NCBI GenBank assembly: GCA_963739355.1
Contig: CAVUAD010000007.1
Coordinates: 868,001 to 932,000 of the forward strand
Length of the DNA stretch: 64,000 nt
DNA from: JAWVFM01 sp963739355
Lineage (GTDB): Bacteria; Actinomycetota; Thermoleophilia; Solirubrobacterales; 70-9
Direction: 5' to 3'
The translations under genes and the position numbers were made by a program. Below, piece after piece: positions 1 through 8,498 of this stretch (the stretch's first letter is position 1; the number at the start of each line of letters is the position of its first letter). Below the pieces are notes generated by a model. That model searched no databases and was not told where the DNA came from. It worked only from the letters and a program-made list of their open reading frames with translations.

Positions 1-1700
1 CCGGCTGGGTGCACCGCCGCCGCGACCACGGCGGAGTTGTCTTCATCGACCTGCGCGACCGCACCGGGCTGGTCCAGCTCGTCTTCCACCCCGACGAGGT
101 CGGTCCCGAGGGGATCGAGCTCGCCCACCGGCTTCGCGCGGAGGACGTCCTGAGCGCCGCCGGCGCCGCGATTCGCCGTGAGCCCGACGCGGTCAACCCC
201 GAGCTTGCCACGGGCGCGTTCGAGGTGCGCGTGGCGACGGCGGAGCTCCTGGCCGACGCCGAGACGCCGCCGTTCGGCGTCGAGAGCTTCAGCGGCGAGG
301 TGGGGGAGGAGTCCCGGCTTCGCTTCCGCTACATCGACCTGCGCCGCGAGCGGATGCGCGACGGGATCATCCTGCGGCACCGGCTCGTCGCCGCGATCCG
401 CCGGTTCCTCGACGGCGAGGGCTTCCTCGACATCGAGACGCCCGTGCTGACTCGCTCCACTCCGGAGGGCGCCCGCGACTTCCTCGTCCCGAGCCGCCTG
501 CAGCGGGGCACGTTCTACGCGTTGCCCCAGTCGCCGCAGCTCTTCAAGCAGCTCCTGATGGTGGGCGGCTTCGAGCGCTACTACCAGATCGTCCGCTGCT
601 TCCGCGACGAGGACCTGCGGGCCGACCGGGCGCTCGACTTCACGCAGCTGGACCTCGAGATGTCGTTCGTGGAGGCCGACGACGTCATCGAGCTGAACGA
701 GCGGCTGCTCGCGAGCGTCCTCAGGGCGGTCGGGGTCGACGTGTCCCTGCCGCTGCGCCGGATCCCCTACGACGAGGCGCTCGCCCGGTACGGCACCGAC
801 AAGCCGGACCTGCGCTTCGGCCTCGAGATCGAGGACATCACCGAGGTCTTCACGAACAGCGAGTTCAACGCGTTCCGCGGGGCGGTCGAGGCGGGCGGGG
901 TGATCCGGGGCCTGAACGCCGGCGCCCGTGAGCTGTCACGCGCCGACCTCGACGGCCTGGTCGCGACCGCGCAGGACCTCGGCGCGAAGGGCCTGGTCTG
1001 GGCGTTTTGCGAGGACGACGGCTGGCGCTCGCCGGTCGCCAAGTTCCTCGCCGCGGAGGAGATCGCCGCCGCCAGCACCACGCTGGCGGCGAGCGCGGGC
1101 GACCTGCTGCTCCTCGTCGCGGATGCGCCGGCGGTGACGGCCCGCGTGCTCGGCGAGCTGCGGCTGCGGATGGCCGAGCGCTTCGGCCTGGTCCCGGACG
1201 GCTCGCACGAGCTCTGTTGGATCGTCGACTGGCCGCTCTTCGAGTACTCCGAGGCCGACGACCGCTGGACCTCGTCGCACCACCCGTTCACCGCCCCCGA
1301 CGGCCCGATCGACCCGGAGCGTCCCGGCGAGGCGCGGGCCCGCGCCTACGACATCGTCTGGAACGGGGCGGAGATCGGCGGCGGCTCGATCCGCATCTCC
1401 ACGACCGAGGTGCAGAAGCAGGCCTTCGAGGCGATCGGCATCGGCGCGGAGGAGGCCGAGTCGCGCTTCGGATTCCTGCTCGAGGCGCTGCGCTACGGCG
1501 CCCCGCCGCACGGCGGCATCGCCTACGGGATCGACCGGATGGCGGCGCTGGCGCACGGCGTGGACTCGATCCGCGACGTGATCGCCTTTCCGAAGGCCGC
1601 GTCGGGCTCCGACCCCCTGACGGGAGCGCCGGCGCCGGTTTCCGAGGCGCAGCTGCAGGAGCTCGGCATCCGCCTGCGGGGCGGCGACCGGGCCTCCTGA
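1..1700 (+). CDS. aspS: Aspartyl-tRNA synthetase, 5' end outside the window
   Basis: Class II aminoacyl-tRNA synthetase that charges tRNA-Asp (or tRNA-Asp and tRNA-Asn, if non-discriminating) in the cytoplasm. The frame is already open at base 1: codons before the first GTG (base 9) read GW-VHRRRDHGG, the normal continuation of the N-terminal OB-fold anticodon domain, so only about 25 residues are missing. Visible marks are motif 2 (FRDEDLRADR, followed by DFTQLDLEMSF), the ATP/Asp pocket (HHPFT and GGGSIRI) and motif 3 (GIAYGIDRMAAL). The gene ends at TGA 1698-1700 and is followed by 255 bp without a protein gene. Discriminating versus non-discriminating type was not decided. Confidence 0.97.
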   Translation, partial: GWVHRRRDHGGVVFIDLRDRTGLVQLVFHPDEVGPEGIELAHRLRAEDVLSAAGAAIRREPDAVNPELATGAFEVRVATAELLADAETPPFGVESFSGEVGEESRLRFRYIDLRRERMRDGIILRHRLVAAIRRFLDGEGFLDIETPVLTRSTPEGARDFLVPSRLQRGTFYALPQSPQLFKQLLMVGGFERYYQIVRCFRDEDLRADRALDFTQLDLEMSFVEADDVIELNERLLASVLRAVGVDVSLPLRRIPYDEALARYGTDKPDLRFGLEIEDITEVFTNSEFNAFRGAVEAGGVIRGLNAGARELSRADLDGLVATAQDLGAKGLVWAFCEDDGWRSPVAKFLAAEEIAAASTTLAASAGDLLLLVADAPAVTARVLGELRLRMAERFGLVPDGSHELCWIVDWPLFEYSEADDRWTSSHHPFTAPDGPIDPERPGEARARAYDIVWNGAEIGGGSIRISTTEVQKQAFEAIGIGAEEAESRFGFLLEALRYGAPPHGGIAYGIDRMAALAHGVDSIRDVIAFPKAASGSDPLTGAPAPVSEAQLQELGIRLRGGDRAS

Positions 1701-1726
1701 GAAAACGGGTTCACGCCTGCCCACGC

Positions 1727-1753
1727 TCAAGTAATTCTCCCCACGGTCGATCA
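1727..1753 (+). promoter_or_regulatory. Weak sigma-28-like promoter candidate upstream of the candidate ncRNA
   Basis: TCAAGTAA, then 11 bases, then GTCGATCA, resembling the FliA/WhiG pattern (TCAAGTTT-N11-GCCGATAA) seen more clearly at the pilus genes. A transcript would start near 1760, just before the structured stretch at 1775-1936. An alternative is a housekeeping -10 (TATGGT, 1767-1772) that would start transcription at the first paired base of that structure. The second option fits a 6S-like RNA better. Confidence 0.25.
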
Positions 1754-1774
1754 GGGGTCTGGTTGATATGGTGA

Positions 1775-1936
1775 ATACAGGCTCGAATTCGTTCGCTAGC
1801 CGCCCCAATTGTGAGCCAACACATTCGGCTTGGGAGTCGGTTTCCGGAGTGCTCCTTGCGGGCTCGCCGGTAGACACCCACCTGTTCATTCAGGTTCTCA
1901 GGCCGGGCGGTAACGGCGAGTTGGAGCCTTTTTCTT
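1775..1936 (+). ncRNA. ssrS: Candidate structured ncRNA with 6S RNA-like architecture
   Basis: This 255-bp gap is clearly less GC-rich than the flanking genes and folds on paper into a closed rod. Its ends pair as AGGCTC 1779-1784 with GAGCCT 1924-1929, AATTCG 1786-1791 with CGAGTT 1917-1922, and CCGCCC 1800-1805 with GGGCGG 1905-1910. A middle arm is possible (CGGC 1826-1829 with GCCG 1866-1869, GGAG with CTCC inside). The 3' side of the resulting bubble carries a small hairpin (ACCTG 1880-1884, CAGGT 1891-1895). A T-rich tract follows the closing stem (1929-1936). A closing stem, a large bubble with a small 3' hairpin and a terminal arm in about 160-175 nt is the layout of 6S RNA. As I recall, Bacillus bsrA (6S-1) also lies next to aspS in a neighbourhood with mnmA and alaS. 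No covariance search was run. It could instead be a structured leader of the 1956 gene. Confidence 0.45.
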
Positions 1937-1955
1937 GCCCTGAAGGAGTGTCGGG

Positions 1956-2594
1956 ATGAGGCAGAGGCTGAACGACAACCCGATCATGGCCGTGGCGCTC
2001 GTCGCGGTTCTCGGGATCGCGATCATCTTTCTCTTCCTGACGCGCACGTCAGGCTCGAGCTCCGACTCGACGGCCGCCACCACGCCGGCGACCACCCCGG
2101 CAACCGGGGTAGCGACGACCGATCCGACCGCGGCGGCCACGGCGACGCCCACGACGCCGGCCACGGTCGCCCCCTCGACCTCGCCCACGCCTACCGGATC
2201 CGCCCCGTTCGTCCCGGGCCCCGGCCTTCCGAAGCAGGTTGTCCACGCCTACAACTCGGACAAGGTCGTCGTGCTCCTCATCTTCAAGCGCAACGGCATC
2301 GACGACACCGACGTGCGCCACTACGTGGACAAGCTCTCCGCCAAGCAGGAGGACGCGGCGATCTTCCAGACGGCCGCGAAGCACATCGCCGACTACTCGC
2401 GAATCGCCGTCGGCGTCGACGTCAGCCAGGTTCCCGCGATCGTCGTCCTCGAGCCGAACCGCGGGCACGTCGACAAGAACGCCACCCCGAAGGCGACGGT
2501 GACGTACGGCTTCCACGGCTTCGCGAGCATCCAGCAGGCGATCCGCAACGCCCAGTACAACGGGCCGGACAACCTGCCCACCTACCCGCGCTAG
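1956..2594 (+). CDS. Membrane-anchored thioredoxin-fold protein without a CXXC site
   Basis: 212 residues. An N-terminal membrane anchor (about residues 9-28, PIMAVALVAVLGIAIIFLFL) is followed by a Thr/Ala/Pro-rich linker to about residue 90 and a compact C-terminal domain. That domain has the rhythm of a thioredoxin fold: a hydrophobic strand (KVVVLLIF), then a helix, then VSQVPAIVVLEP, where VPAIVVL matches the cis-proline loop and following strand. The catalytic CXXC is absent; the equivalent stretch reads KRNGIDDTDV. It is therefore unlikely to be a thiol oxidoreductase and may be a binding or structural domain outside the membrane. The start is set by AAGGAG at 1943-1948, 7 nt before ATG. 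It lies 21 bp upstream of mnmA. Function unknown. Confidence 0.75.
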   Translation: MRQRLNDNPIMAVALVAVLGIAIIFLFLTRTSGSSSDSTAATTPATTPATGVATTDPTAAATATPTTPATVAPSTSPTPTGSAPFVPGPGLPKQVVHAYNSDKVVVLLIFKRNGIDDTDVRHYVDKLSAKQEDAAIFQTAAKHIADYSRIAVGVDVSQVPAIVVLEPNRGHVDKNATPKATVTYGFHGFASIQQAIRNAQYNGPDNLPTYPR

Positions 2595-2615
2595 AGCGAG
2601 CACTACGCTGAGGGC

Positions 2616-4058
2616 GTGAGCGGCGCCCTGATCGAGGACTACCTGCGCGACGAGACGCGTCGCGGGCCCGCGCCGGCGGGAGCCTGGAGCGGCTCCGCGG
2701 GCGGAGCCCCGTGCGGGGACCTCGTGCGGATCTCGCTGCTGATCGCCGGCGGCCGCGTCGCGGCCACGAGCTTCGACGCCGAGGGATGCGCCACCATGCG
2801 CGCCGCGGCCGCCGCCGCCGCCGAGCTCGTCGACGGGTCCGGCGTCCTCGACGCCGCGAGGCTGACGCCGGAGAAGGTCGCGGGAGCGCTCGGGGGCCTG
2901 ACCCCGCAGGGAGCTCACGCGGCGCAGCTCGCCGCCGACGCCCTGCACCGGGCGATCGGGGCGGCTGCGTCCGGAGGGGAGGCGCTGGCCGAAGAGCCCG
3001 CCCGGGAGCGGACGCTGGTTGCCCTCAGCGGCGGCGTCGACTCAGCCGTCGCCGCCCTCTTGGAGCGCCGGCGCGGCGCCGATGTGGTCGCCGTCACGCT
3101 CAAGCTCTGGGCGGACCGCGCCACCGACGGGGAGCGCAGCTGCTGCTCGCCTGAGGCGGTGCTCGGCGCCCGGCGGCTGGCGCACTCACTTGACATGCCG
3201 CATGTCACCCTCGACCTGCGCGACGCCTTCAGGGCCGGCGTGGTCGACCCGTTCCTCGCCGGGTACGCGGAGGGCGAGACGCCAAACCCGTGCGTCGCCT
3301 GCAACGGCGACCTCCGCCTCGACGCCATGGTGGCGCTCGCGCGGCGCGTTGGCGCTTCGGCGCTCGCCACCGGGCACTACGCGCGCCTGGCCGACGACGG
3401 TGAGGGGCCGCTGCTGGCCGCTCCCGCCGATGGCCAGAAGGACCAGACCTACATGCTCTCCGGGGTGCGGCCGGCAACCCTCGCGGCGCTGCGCTTTCCG
3501 CTGGCGAGCCTGCGAAAGCCCGAGGTTCGCGAGCTCGCCGCCCGAGCCGGCCTCTCTGTCGCGGGCAGGCGCGAGAGCCAGGACCTCTGCTTCCTGGCGG
3601 GCGAGGGCAAACGCGCCTTCCTGGAGCGAAACGCCGGGCTCGGCGAGCGGCCGGGGGAGCTGATCGACGCCGCGGGGAACGTTCTCGGGCTGCACCCCGG
3701 ACACCACAACTTCACGGTCGGCCAGCGGCGGGGCCTCGGCATCGCCTCCCCGGAGCCGCTCTACGTCCTCGGGACCGACGCGGTGGCCAACAGCGTGACC
3801 GTGGGCGCCCGGGGCGAGCTCGAGCGCCGTGCCGTGCGCCTGCGCGACGCGCGCCTGCACCGCCCGCACTCGCGCGTCAACCGGGTACGGCTTCGCTATC
3901 ACTCGGCCCCGATCGGCTGCGCGGCCCGCTCGCGGCCGGGGGCCGGCGGGCTGGAGCTCGAGCTCGACGAGCCCGCCTACGGCGTCGCTCCCGGCCAGAC
4001 GGCGTGCCTGATGGACGGTGACCTCGTCGTCGGCCGCGCAACGATCGCCCGCGCCTAG
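2616..4058 (+). CDS. mnmA: tRNA 2-thiouridylase MnmA with N-terminal IscU-like domain
   Basis: MnmA makes 2-thiouridine at wobble U34 of tRNA-Lys, -Glu and -Gln. Residues about 132-480 are a complete MnmA: PP-loop SGGVDS (138-143), SCCSPE, the catalytic Cys pair region NPCVACN (C226, C229) and the second catalytic Cys in SQDLCF (C325). The usual MnmA starts at the PP-loop. Here about 125 extra residues precede it and resemble the Fe-S scaffold IscU/NifU: GAPCGD (C33, D35), a strand then EGCATM (C58), and a helix GAHAAQLAADALHRAI. That helix aligns with the IscU helix holding the third ligand Cys, but the position is Ala. The start is a GTG after a weak GAGGG. Separate iscS, iscU and mnmA genes are often neighbours, so this looks like a fusion of such a pair. 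Confidence 0.93.
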   Translation: MSGALIEDYLRDETRRGPAPAGAWSGSAGGAPCGDLVRISLLIAGGRVAATSFDAEGCATMRAAAAAAAELVDGSGVLDAARLTPEKVAGALGGLTPQGAHAAQLAADALHRAIGAAASGGEALAEEPARERTLVALSGGVDSAVAALLERRRGADVVAVTLKLWADRATDGERSCCSPEAVLGARRLAHSLDMPHVTLDLRDAFRAGVVDPFLAGYAEGETPNPCVACNGDLRLDAMVALARRVGASALATGHYARLADDGEGPLLAAPADGQKDQTYMLSGVRPATLAALRFPLASLRKPEVRELAARAGLSVAGRRESQDLCFLAGEGKRAFLERNAGLGERPGELIDAAGNVLGLHPGHHNFTVGQRRGLGIASPEPLYVLGTDAVANSVTVGARGELERRAVRLRDARLHRPHSRVNRVRLRYHSAPIGCAARSRPGAGGLELELDEPAYGVAPGQTACLMDGDLVVGRATIARA

Positions 4059-4095
4059 CGCGCGCCTGGAACCGGTCCTTAGACTGGCCCCTCCC

Positions 4096-6702
4096 ATGAA
4101 CTCGGCCGAGATCCGCGAGACCTTCCTGTCGTACTTCGAGGCGCGCGACCACCTGCGGCGGCCGTCGGCGTCGCTCGTTCCGCCCCCCGAGGATCGCTCG
4201 ACCCTGCTGACGATCGCCGGGATGCAGCCGCTGAAGCCGTACTTCGAGGGCCGCGAGCGGCCGCCCAGCCCCCGGCTCACCTCGAGCCAGCGCGTCTTCC
4301 GCACGCCCGACATCGAGGAGGTCGGCAACACCCGCCGGCACCTCACGTTCTTCGAGATGCTCGGCAACTTCAGCGTCGGGGACTACTTCAAGGAGCGGGC
4401 GATCGAGTTCGGGTGGGAGCTCTCGCGGGAGGGCTTCGGGTTCGAGGACGAGCGCATCTGGGTGAGCGTGTTCGGCGGCGACGACGAGCTTGGGATCGGC
4501 GCGGACGAGGAGGCGATCGAGCTCTGGCGCGCGATCGGCGTGCCCGAGGAGCGCATCGTGAGGCTCGGCCGCAAGGACAACTTCTGGCAGTCCGGACCGT
4601 TCGGGCCGTGCGGGCCCTGCTCCGAGCTGTACCTGGACCGCGGCGACGAGTTCGGGTCGGCCGACGAGCGCCCCGGAGACGACACGGACCGCTTCCTCGA
4701 GTACTGGAACCTCGTGTTCATGCAGCTGGAGCTCCACGAGGACGGCACCACGACCCCGCTGCCGATGCAGAGCATCGACACCGGCCTCGGGCTCGAGCGG
4801 ATGGCCGTGATCCAGGAGGGCGTCGACTCGGTGTTCGACACGGACCTCCTGAAGCCGCTCGTCGAGCTGGCCGTCGAGCTCTCCGGGAGGCCGTACGGCG
4901 AGGACGCTAAGTGGACCAGGGCGATGCGGATCATCGCCGACCACTCGCGGGGAACCGTGAACCTGCTGGCCGACGGGGTCGTCCCCTCCAACGAGGACCG
5001 CGGCTACGTCCTGCGGCGGATCATGCGCCGCGCCATCCAGCAGGGCCGGGTCCTCGGCCTCGAGCCTCCCTACCTCGGGCGATTCGCCGAGCTGGCCATC
5101 GATCTCCTTGCGGGGCCCTACCCCCATCTGGAGGCCGAGCGCGACTCGGTCATGCGCTGGGTCGACGACGAGGAGCGAAGCTTCGGGCACACCCTCGATC
5201 GCGGCTCGGAGCTGCTCGCGAGCCTGGTCAACGCGGCGAAGAGCGAGGGGGCGACGTCGGTCGACGCCGAGGAGGTCTTCAAGCTCCACGACACCTACGG
5301 ATTCCCGTACGACCTCACGCGCGAGCTCCTCGCCGAGGAGGGGCTCACGGTGGACGATGCGGGATTCCAGGCGCTGATGGCCGATCAGCGCGAGCGCGCC
5401 CGCCGCAGCGCCGCGGGCGCCGGCGCGGACGGGCGCTCCGACGTCGTCGAGTTCGTGAACGAGACGCCGAAGGCCGGCTTCGTCGGCTACGAGACGCTCG
5501 ACAACGAGACCGCGGTCATCGCCTCGAAGGCCGTGGACGGCGACGCGCTCGTCAAGCTCGAGGAGAGCCCGTTCTACCCGGAGGGGGGCGGGCAGGTCTC
5601 CGACAGCGGGATCGTCCGCGCGGGCGAGGACCTCGACGTCATCGACGTCTACCGGGTCGGCGACGACCAGGCCCTGCGGCTGCGGGGCGGAGCGCCCGAG
5701 GAGGGAAGCGTCGTCGAGGCGCGGGTCGACGACTACAAGCGCAACGCGACGACGCGCAACCACACCGCGACCCACCTCCTCCACGCCGCCCTTCGCGAGC
5801 GGCTAGGGACGCACGTCCGCCAGGCGGGCTCCGCGGTCCGCCCGGACAAGCTGCGCTTCGACTTCACGCACACCGGTCCGCTGACCCCGGAGGAGCTCCG
5901 CGACGTCGAGGACCGGGTGAACGAGTGGGTGAAGCGCTCGCGGGCCATCCGGGCGCTCGAGATGGAGCGTGCCGAGGCGGAGGCGCTCGGCGCGATGGCG
6001 CTCTTCGGCGAGAAGTACGGGGACTGGGTGCGGGTCGTCGAGATCGACGACGTATCGCGCGAGCTCTGCGGCGGGACGCACGTGGCCTCGAGCGCCGAGG
6101 TCGGGATCTTCGCCGTGGTCTCGGAGGGGTCGAGCTCGGCGAACGTCCGCCGCATCGAGGCCCTCACCGGGCCCGCGGCGATCGACTGGTTTCGCACCCG
6201 CAGCGCGGAGCTCGACGAGGCGGCGTCGATCCTCGGCGGCGCCGATGCGCTCCGCGGCGCCCGGCGCGCGCGCGAGCGGCTCTCCGAGCTCGAGGCGAAG
6301 GAGGCCGAGGCCGGCCGCCGTGAGGCCGGCGAGGAGGCGGACGCCCTGGTGGCGGCAGCCGAGGACGAGAACGGTATCCACATGGTGATCGCGCGCACCG
6401 GCCACTTCGACCAGCCGACCATGCTGCAGCTCGCCGAGCGAGTGCGCGCCAAGCTGGGCGACGCGGTGGTGGTGCTGGGCGGGGAGGGCGATGGCAAGGT
6501 CGCGCTCGTCGCCCTGTTCGCCGATGCCGCTGTGGGCCGCGGCCTGTCGGCGGCGGACATCGTGCGCGAGGCCGCGGCGCTGGTTGGCGGCGGCGGTGGC
6601 GGGCGCGAGAACATGGCCCAGGCCGGCGGCCGCCATCCCGAGCGCCTCGACGACGCCCTGGCGGCGGCGCGGGCGGCGGTGACGGCGGCCCTGGCGGACT
6701 GA
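4096..6702 (+). CDS. alaS: Alanyl-tRNA synthetase
   Basis: Charges tRNA-Ala and hydrolyses mischarged Ser/Gly-tRNA-Ala. 868 residues, normal for bacterial AlaRS. The class II core is seen near the start (FFEMLGNFSVGDYFKERAI). The editing domain zinc sites are intact: HTATH in NHTATHLLHAAL, and CGGTH. The C-Ala domain ends with a glycine-rich stretch followed by RENMAQAGG. The frame extends upstream to 4018, but that part overlaps mnmA and is not conserved; ATG 4096 begins MNSAEIRETFLSYFEARDH, the usual AlaRS N-terminus. It starts the alaS-ruvX-mltG-aroE run shared with mycobacteria. Confidence 0.97.
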   Translation: MNSAEIRETFLSYFEARDHLRRPSASLVPPPEDRSTLLTIAGMQPLKPYFEGRERPPSPRLTSSQRVFRTPDIEEVGNTRRHLTFFEMLGNFSVGDYFKERAIEFGWELSREGFGFEDERIWVSVFGGDDELGIGADEEAIELWRAIGVPEERIVRLGRKDNFWQSGPFGPCGPCSELYLDRGDEFGSADERPGDDTDRFLEYWNLVFMQLELHEDGTTTPLPMQSIDTGLGLERMAVIQEGVDSVFDTDLLKPLVELAVELSGRPYGEDAKWTRAMRIIADHSRGTVNLLADGVVPSNEDRGYVLRRIMRRAIQQGRVLGLEPPYLGRFAELAIDLLAGPYPHLEAERDSVMRWVDDEERSFGHTLDRGSELLASLVNAAKSEGATSVDAEEVFKLHDTYGFPYDLTRELLAEEGLTVDDAGFQALMADQRERARRSAAGAGADGRSDVVEFVNETPKAGFVGYETLDNETAVIASKAVDGDALVKLEESPFYPEGGGQVSDSGIVRAGEDLDVIDVYRVGDDQALRLRGGAPEEGSVVEARVDDYKRNATTRNHTATHLLHAALRERLGTHVRQAGSAVRPDKLRFDFTHTGPLTPEELRDVEDRVNEWVKRSRAIRALEMERAEAEALGAMALFGEKYGDWVRVVEIDDVSRELCGGTHVASSAEVGIFAVVSEGSSSANVRRIEALTGPAAIDWFRTRSAELDEAASILGGADALRGARRARERLSELEAKEAEAGRREAGEEADALVAAAEDENGIHMVIARTGHFDQPTMLQLAERVRAKLGDAVVVLGGEGDGKVALVALFADAAVGRGLSAADIVREAAALVGGGGGGRENMAQAGGRHPERLDDALAAARAAVTAALAD

Positions 6703-6711
6703 GGCCGGCGC

Positions 6712-7107
6712 GTGATCGTGCTTGCGGTCGACCATGGAGAGGCGCGCGCCGGGCTGGCGATCAGCGACCCCAGCGGAACGCTCGCGCGCCCCCTCGGTGT
6801 CGCCGAGCCCCCGGACCCGGAGACAGTTGCCGTTGCCGCCCGCGAGAACGGCGCGGAGCGGGTGGTGGTTGGCCTGCCGGTCTCGCTCGACGGGACCGAG
6901 GGACCGCAGGCCCGGCGAGCGCGGCAGTTCGCCGGAGAGCTGGCCGCCGAGCTCGACGTCCCCGTCGAGACCTACGACGAGCGCCTGACCACTCGGCTGG
7001 CTGAGGAATCGGCGCGCGCCGGCGCCCGGGCCCCGGCTGACGCCCTCGCGGCGGCACATCTGCTGGAGTCCTGGCTCCAAGCGGGCAAGGGAGAGGGAGC
7101 ATCGTGA
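6712..7107 (+). CDS. ruvX: YqgF/RuvX RNase H-fold protein, putative pre-16S rRNA nuclease
   Basis: 131 residues, typical for YqgF/RuvX, an RNase H-like nuclease linked to maturation of the 16S rRNA 5' end. Features in order: VDHGEARAGLAISD (first catalytic Asp and the G-AR-G pattern), GLPVSLDGTEG, YDERLTT (second acidic site) and a final helix beginning DALAAAHLLESW (third Asp). GTG start 9 bp after alaS, with GAGG upstream. The TGA stop overlaps the GTG of mltG (GTGA), so the two are probably translationally coupled. Confidence 0.95.
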   Translation: MIVLAVDHGEARAGLAISDPSGTLARPLGVAEPPDPETVAVAARENGAERVVVGLPVSLDGTEGPQARRARQFAGELAAELDVPVETYDERLTTRLAEESARAGARAPADALAAAHLLESWLQAGKGEGAS

Positions 7108-8498
7108 CCGAGGACTGGCTCGACCCGTTCAACGAATCAGAGGAGGACCGCGCCCGCGAGGAGCGCCGCCGTGAGCGCGAGGAGCGCCGCCGCGCGCGGC
7201 TGGGCAAGCGGGTCGAGGAGGCCGCGCCGGCGACTCCCGCGCCCGATCCCGCGCCCCCTCCGGCGGTCGCCGCGAACACGGCGGCGCCGGAGCCGCCCGC
7301 GGTCGCGAAGCGAACCGAGCCCTCGCCCGGCGCGCCGCCGCCGGCCGCCGTGGACCATGCCGCGCCGGAGCTCGGCACCATCCCGCCCGAGGAGTCGGCG
7401 TGGGCGGCCCGCAGGCCGCCGTCGACGCCGCCACGACCGCCCCGCAACGCGTACCGCGCCCGGCGCATCGGCCTCGCCGTCCTGCTCCTGCTCCTGGCAG
7501 GGATCGGGGTCTTCGCGGTGCTCCTCTTCCAGCCCTTCCACGGGTCGGGATCGGGCCGTGTCGAGGTCACGGTCCCGAAGGGCGCGTCGGCCTCTGACAT
7601 CGCCGACCTCCTGGACGAGAAGGGAGTCGTCTCGAACTCCACGTTCTTCCATCTGCGGCTCTCGATGTCCGGCAAGGCAAGCGAGATCCAGGCGGGCAAG
7701 TACACGTTGCGAAACGACATGAGCTACGGCGACGCCATCGACGCGCTCGCAACGAAGCCGAAGCCGATCAAGCCGAAGACGATCACGGTGACGATCCCCG
7801 AGGGCTACGACCGCACGCAGACGGCCGACCTCCTTAAGCAGGACGGCGTGAAGGGCAACTACATGAAGGAGACCGAGAGCTACAAGGGCTTCGACCCGAA
7901 GAAGTACGGCGCGAAGAACCCGGCCAACCTCGAGGGCTTCCTGTTCCCGGCGACGTACAGGCTGAAGCCGGGGGAGGACGTGCACGACCTGGTGGGCCTG
8001 CAGCTCGCCGCCTATGCCCAGAACATCGACTCGATCAACATGAAGTACGCGAAGTCGAAGAACCTGACGCCGTACGACGTCACGATCATCGCCTCGCTGA
8101 TCGAGCGGGAGGCGGGGAAGGACGTCGACCGGCCGAAGGTGGCGTCGGTGATCTACAACCGCCTCCACGACGACATGGCGCTGCAGATCGACGCCACGAT
8201 CCGCTTCGCGGAGCACAACTACACGAAGGCCCTGACCACCAGTGATCTCCAGCTCGACTCGCCGTACAACAGCTACACCAACCCGGGACTGCCGCCGGGG
8301 CCGATCGCGAATCCGGGGTTGGCGTCTCTGGAGGCGGCGGCGAAGCCGGCGAAGGGCGGCTACCTGTACTACGTCACCAAGCCCGGGGCGTGCGGCAGGC
8401 TGGTCTTCGCCACGACCCTCGCGGAGCACAACCGCCAGCAGGCCGCCTACGACAAGGCGCGCGCCGCAGCCGGTGGCAAGTCGCCGACCACCTGCTAG
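7104..8498 (+). CDS. mltG: Endolytic murein transglycosylase MltG (YceG-like)
   Basis: Membrane-bound enzyme that cleaves nascent glycan strands and helps end peptidoglycan chain growth. 464 residues. A long cytoplasmic N-terminus, first charged (RARE-ERRR repeats) and then Ala/Pro-rich, leads to one membrane segment at about residues 117-137 (IGLAVLLLLLAGIGVFAVLLF). The outer part has a LysM-like region and the YceG core with the catalytic Glu in ASLIEREAG, then RPKVASVIYNRL and QIDATIRF. The order ruvX-mltG-aroE is conserved in Actinobacteria. The stop is directly followed by the aroE ATG. Confidence 0.95.
   Translation: MTEDWLDPFNESEEDRAREERRREREERRRARLGKRVEEAAPATPAPDPAPPPAVAANTAAPEPPAVAKRTEPSPGAPPPAAVDHAAPELGTIPPEESAWAARRPPSTPPRPPRNAYRARRIGLAVLLLLLAGIGVFAVLLFQPFHGSGSGRVEVTVPKGASASDIADLLDEKGVVSNSTFFHLRLSMSGKASEIQAGKYTLRNDMSYGDAIDALATKPKPIKPKTITVTIPEGYDRTQTADLLKQDGVKGNYMKETESYKGFDPKKYGAKNPANLEGFLFPATYRLKPGEDVHDLVGLQLAAYAQNIDSINMKYAKSKNLTPYDVTIIASLIEREAGKDVDRPKVASVIYNRLHDDMALQIDATIRFAEHNYTKALTTSDLQLDSPYNSYTNPGLPPGPIANPGLASLEAAAKPAKGGYLYYVTKPGACGRLVFATTLAEHNRQQAAYDKARAAAGGKSPTTC

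Noticed and set aside
1768..1959. 63-codon plus-strand open frame before the 1956 gene
   Set aside because: Third-position GC is far below that of real genes here, there is no ribosome site, and it lies in the structured candidate ncRNA.
3877..5784. 635-codon minus-strand frame opposite mnmA/alaS
   Set aside because: Shadow of alaS with low-complexity Arg/Asp/Val-rich translation and no motif.
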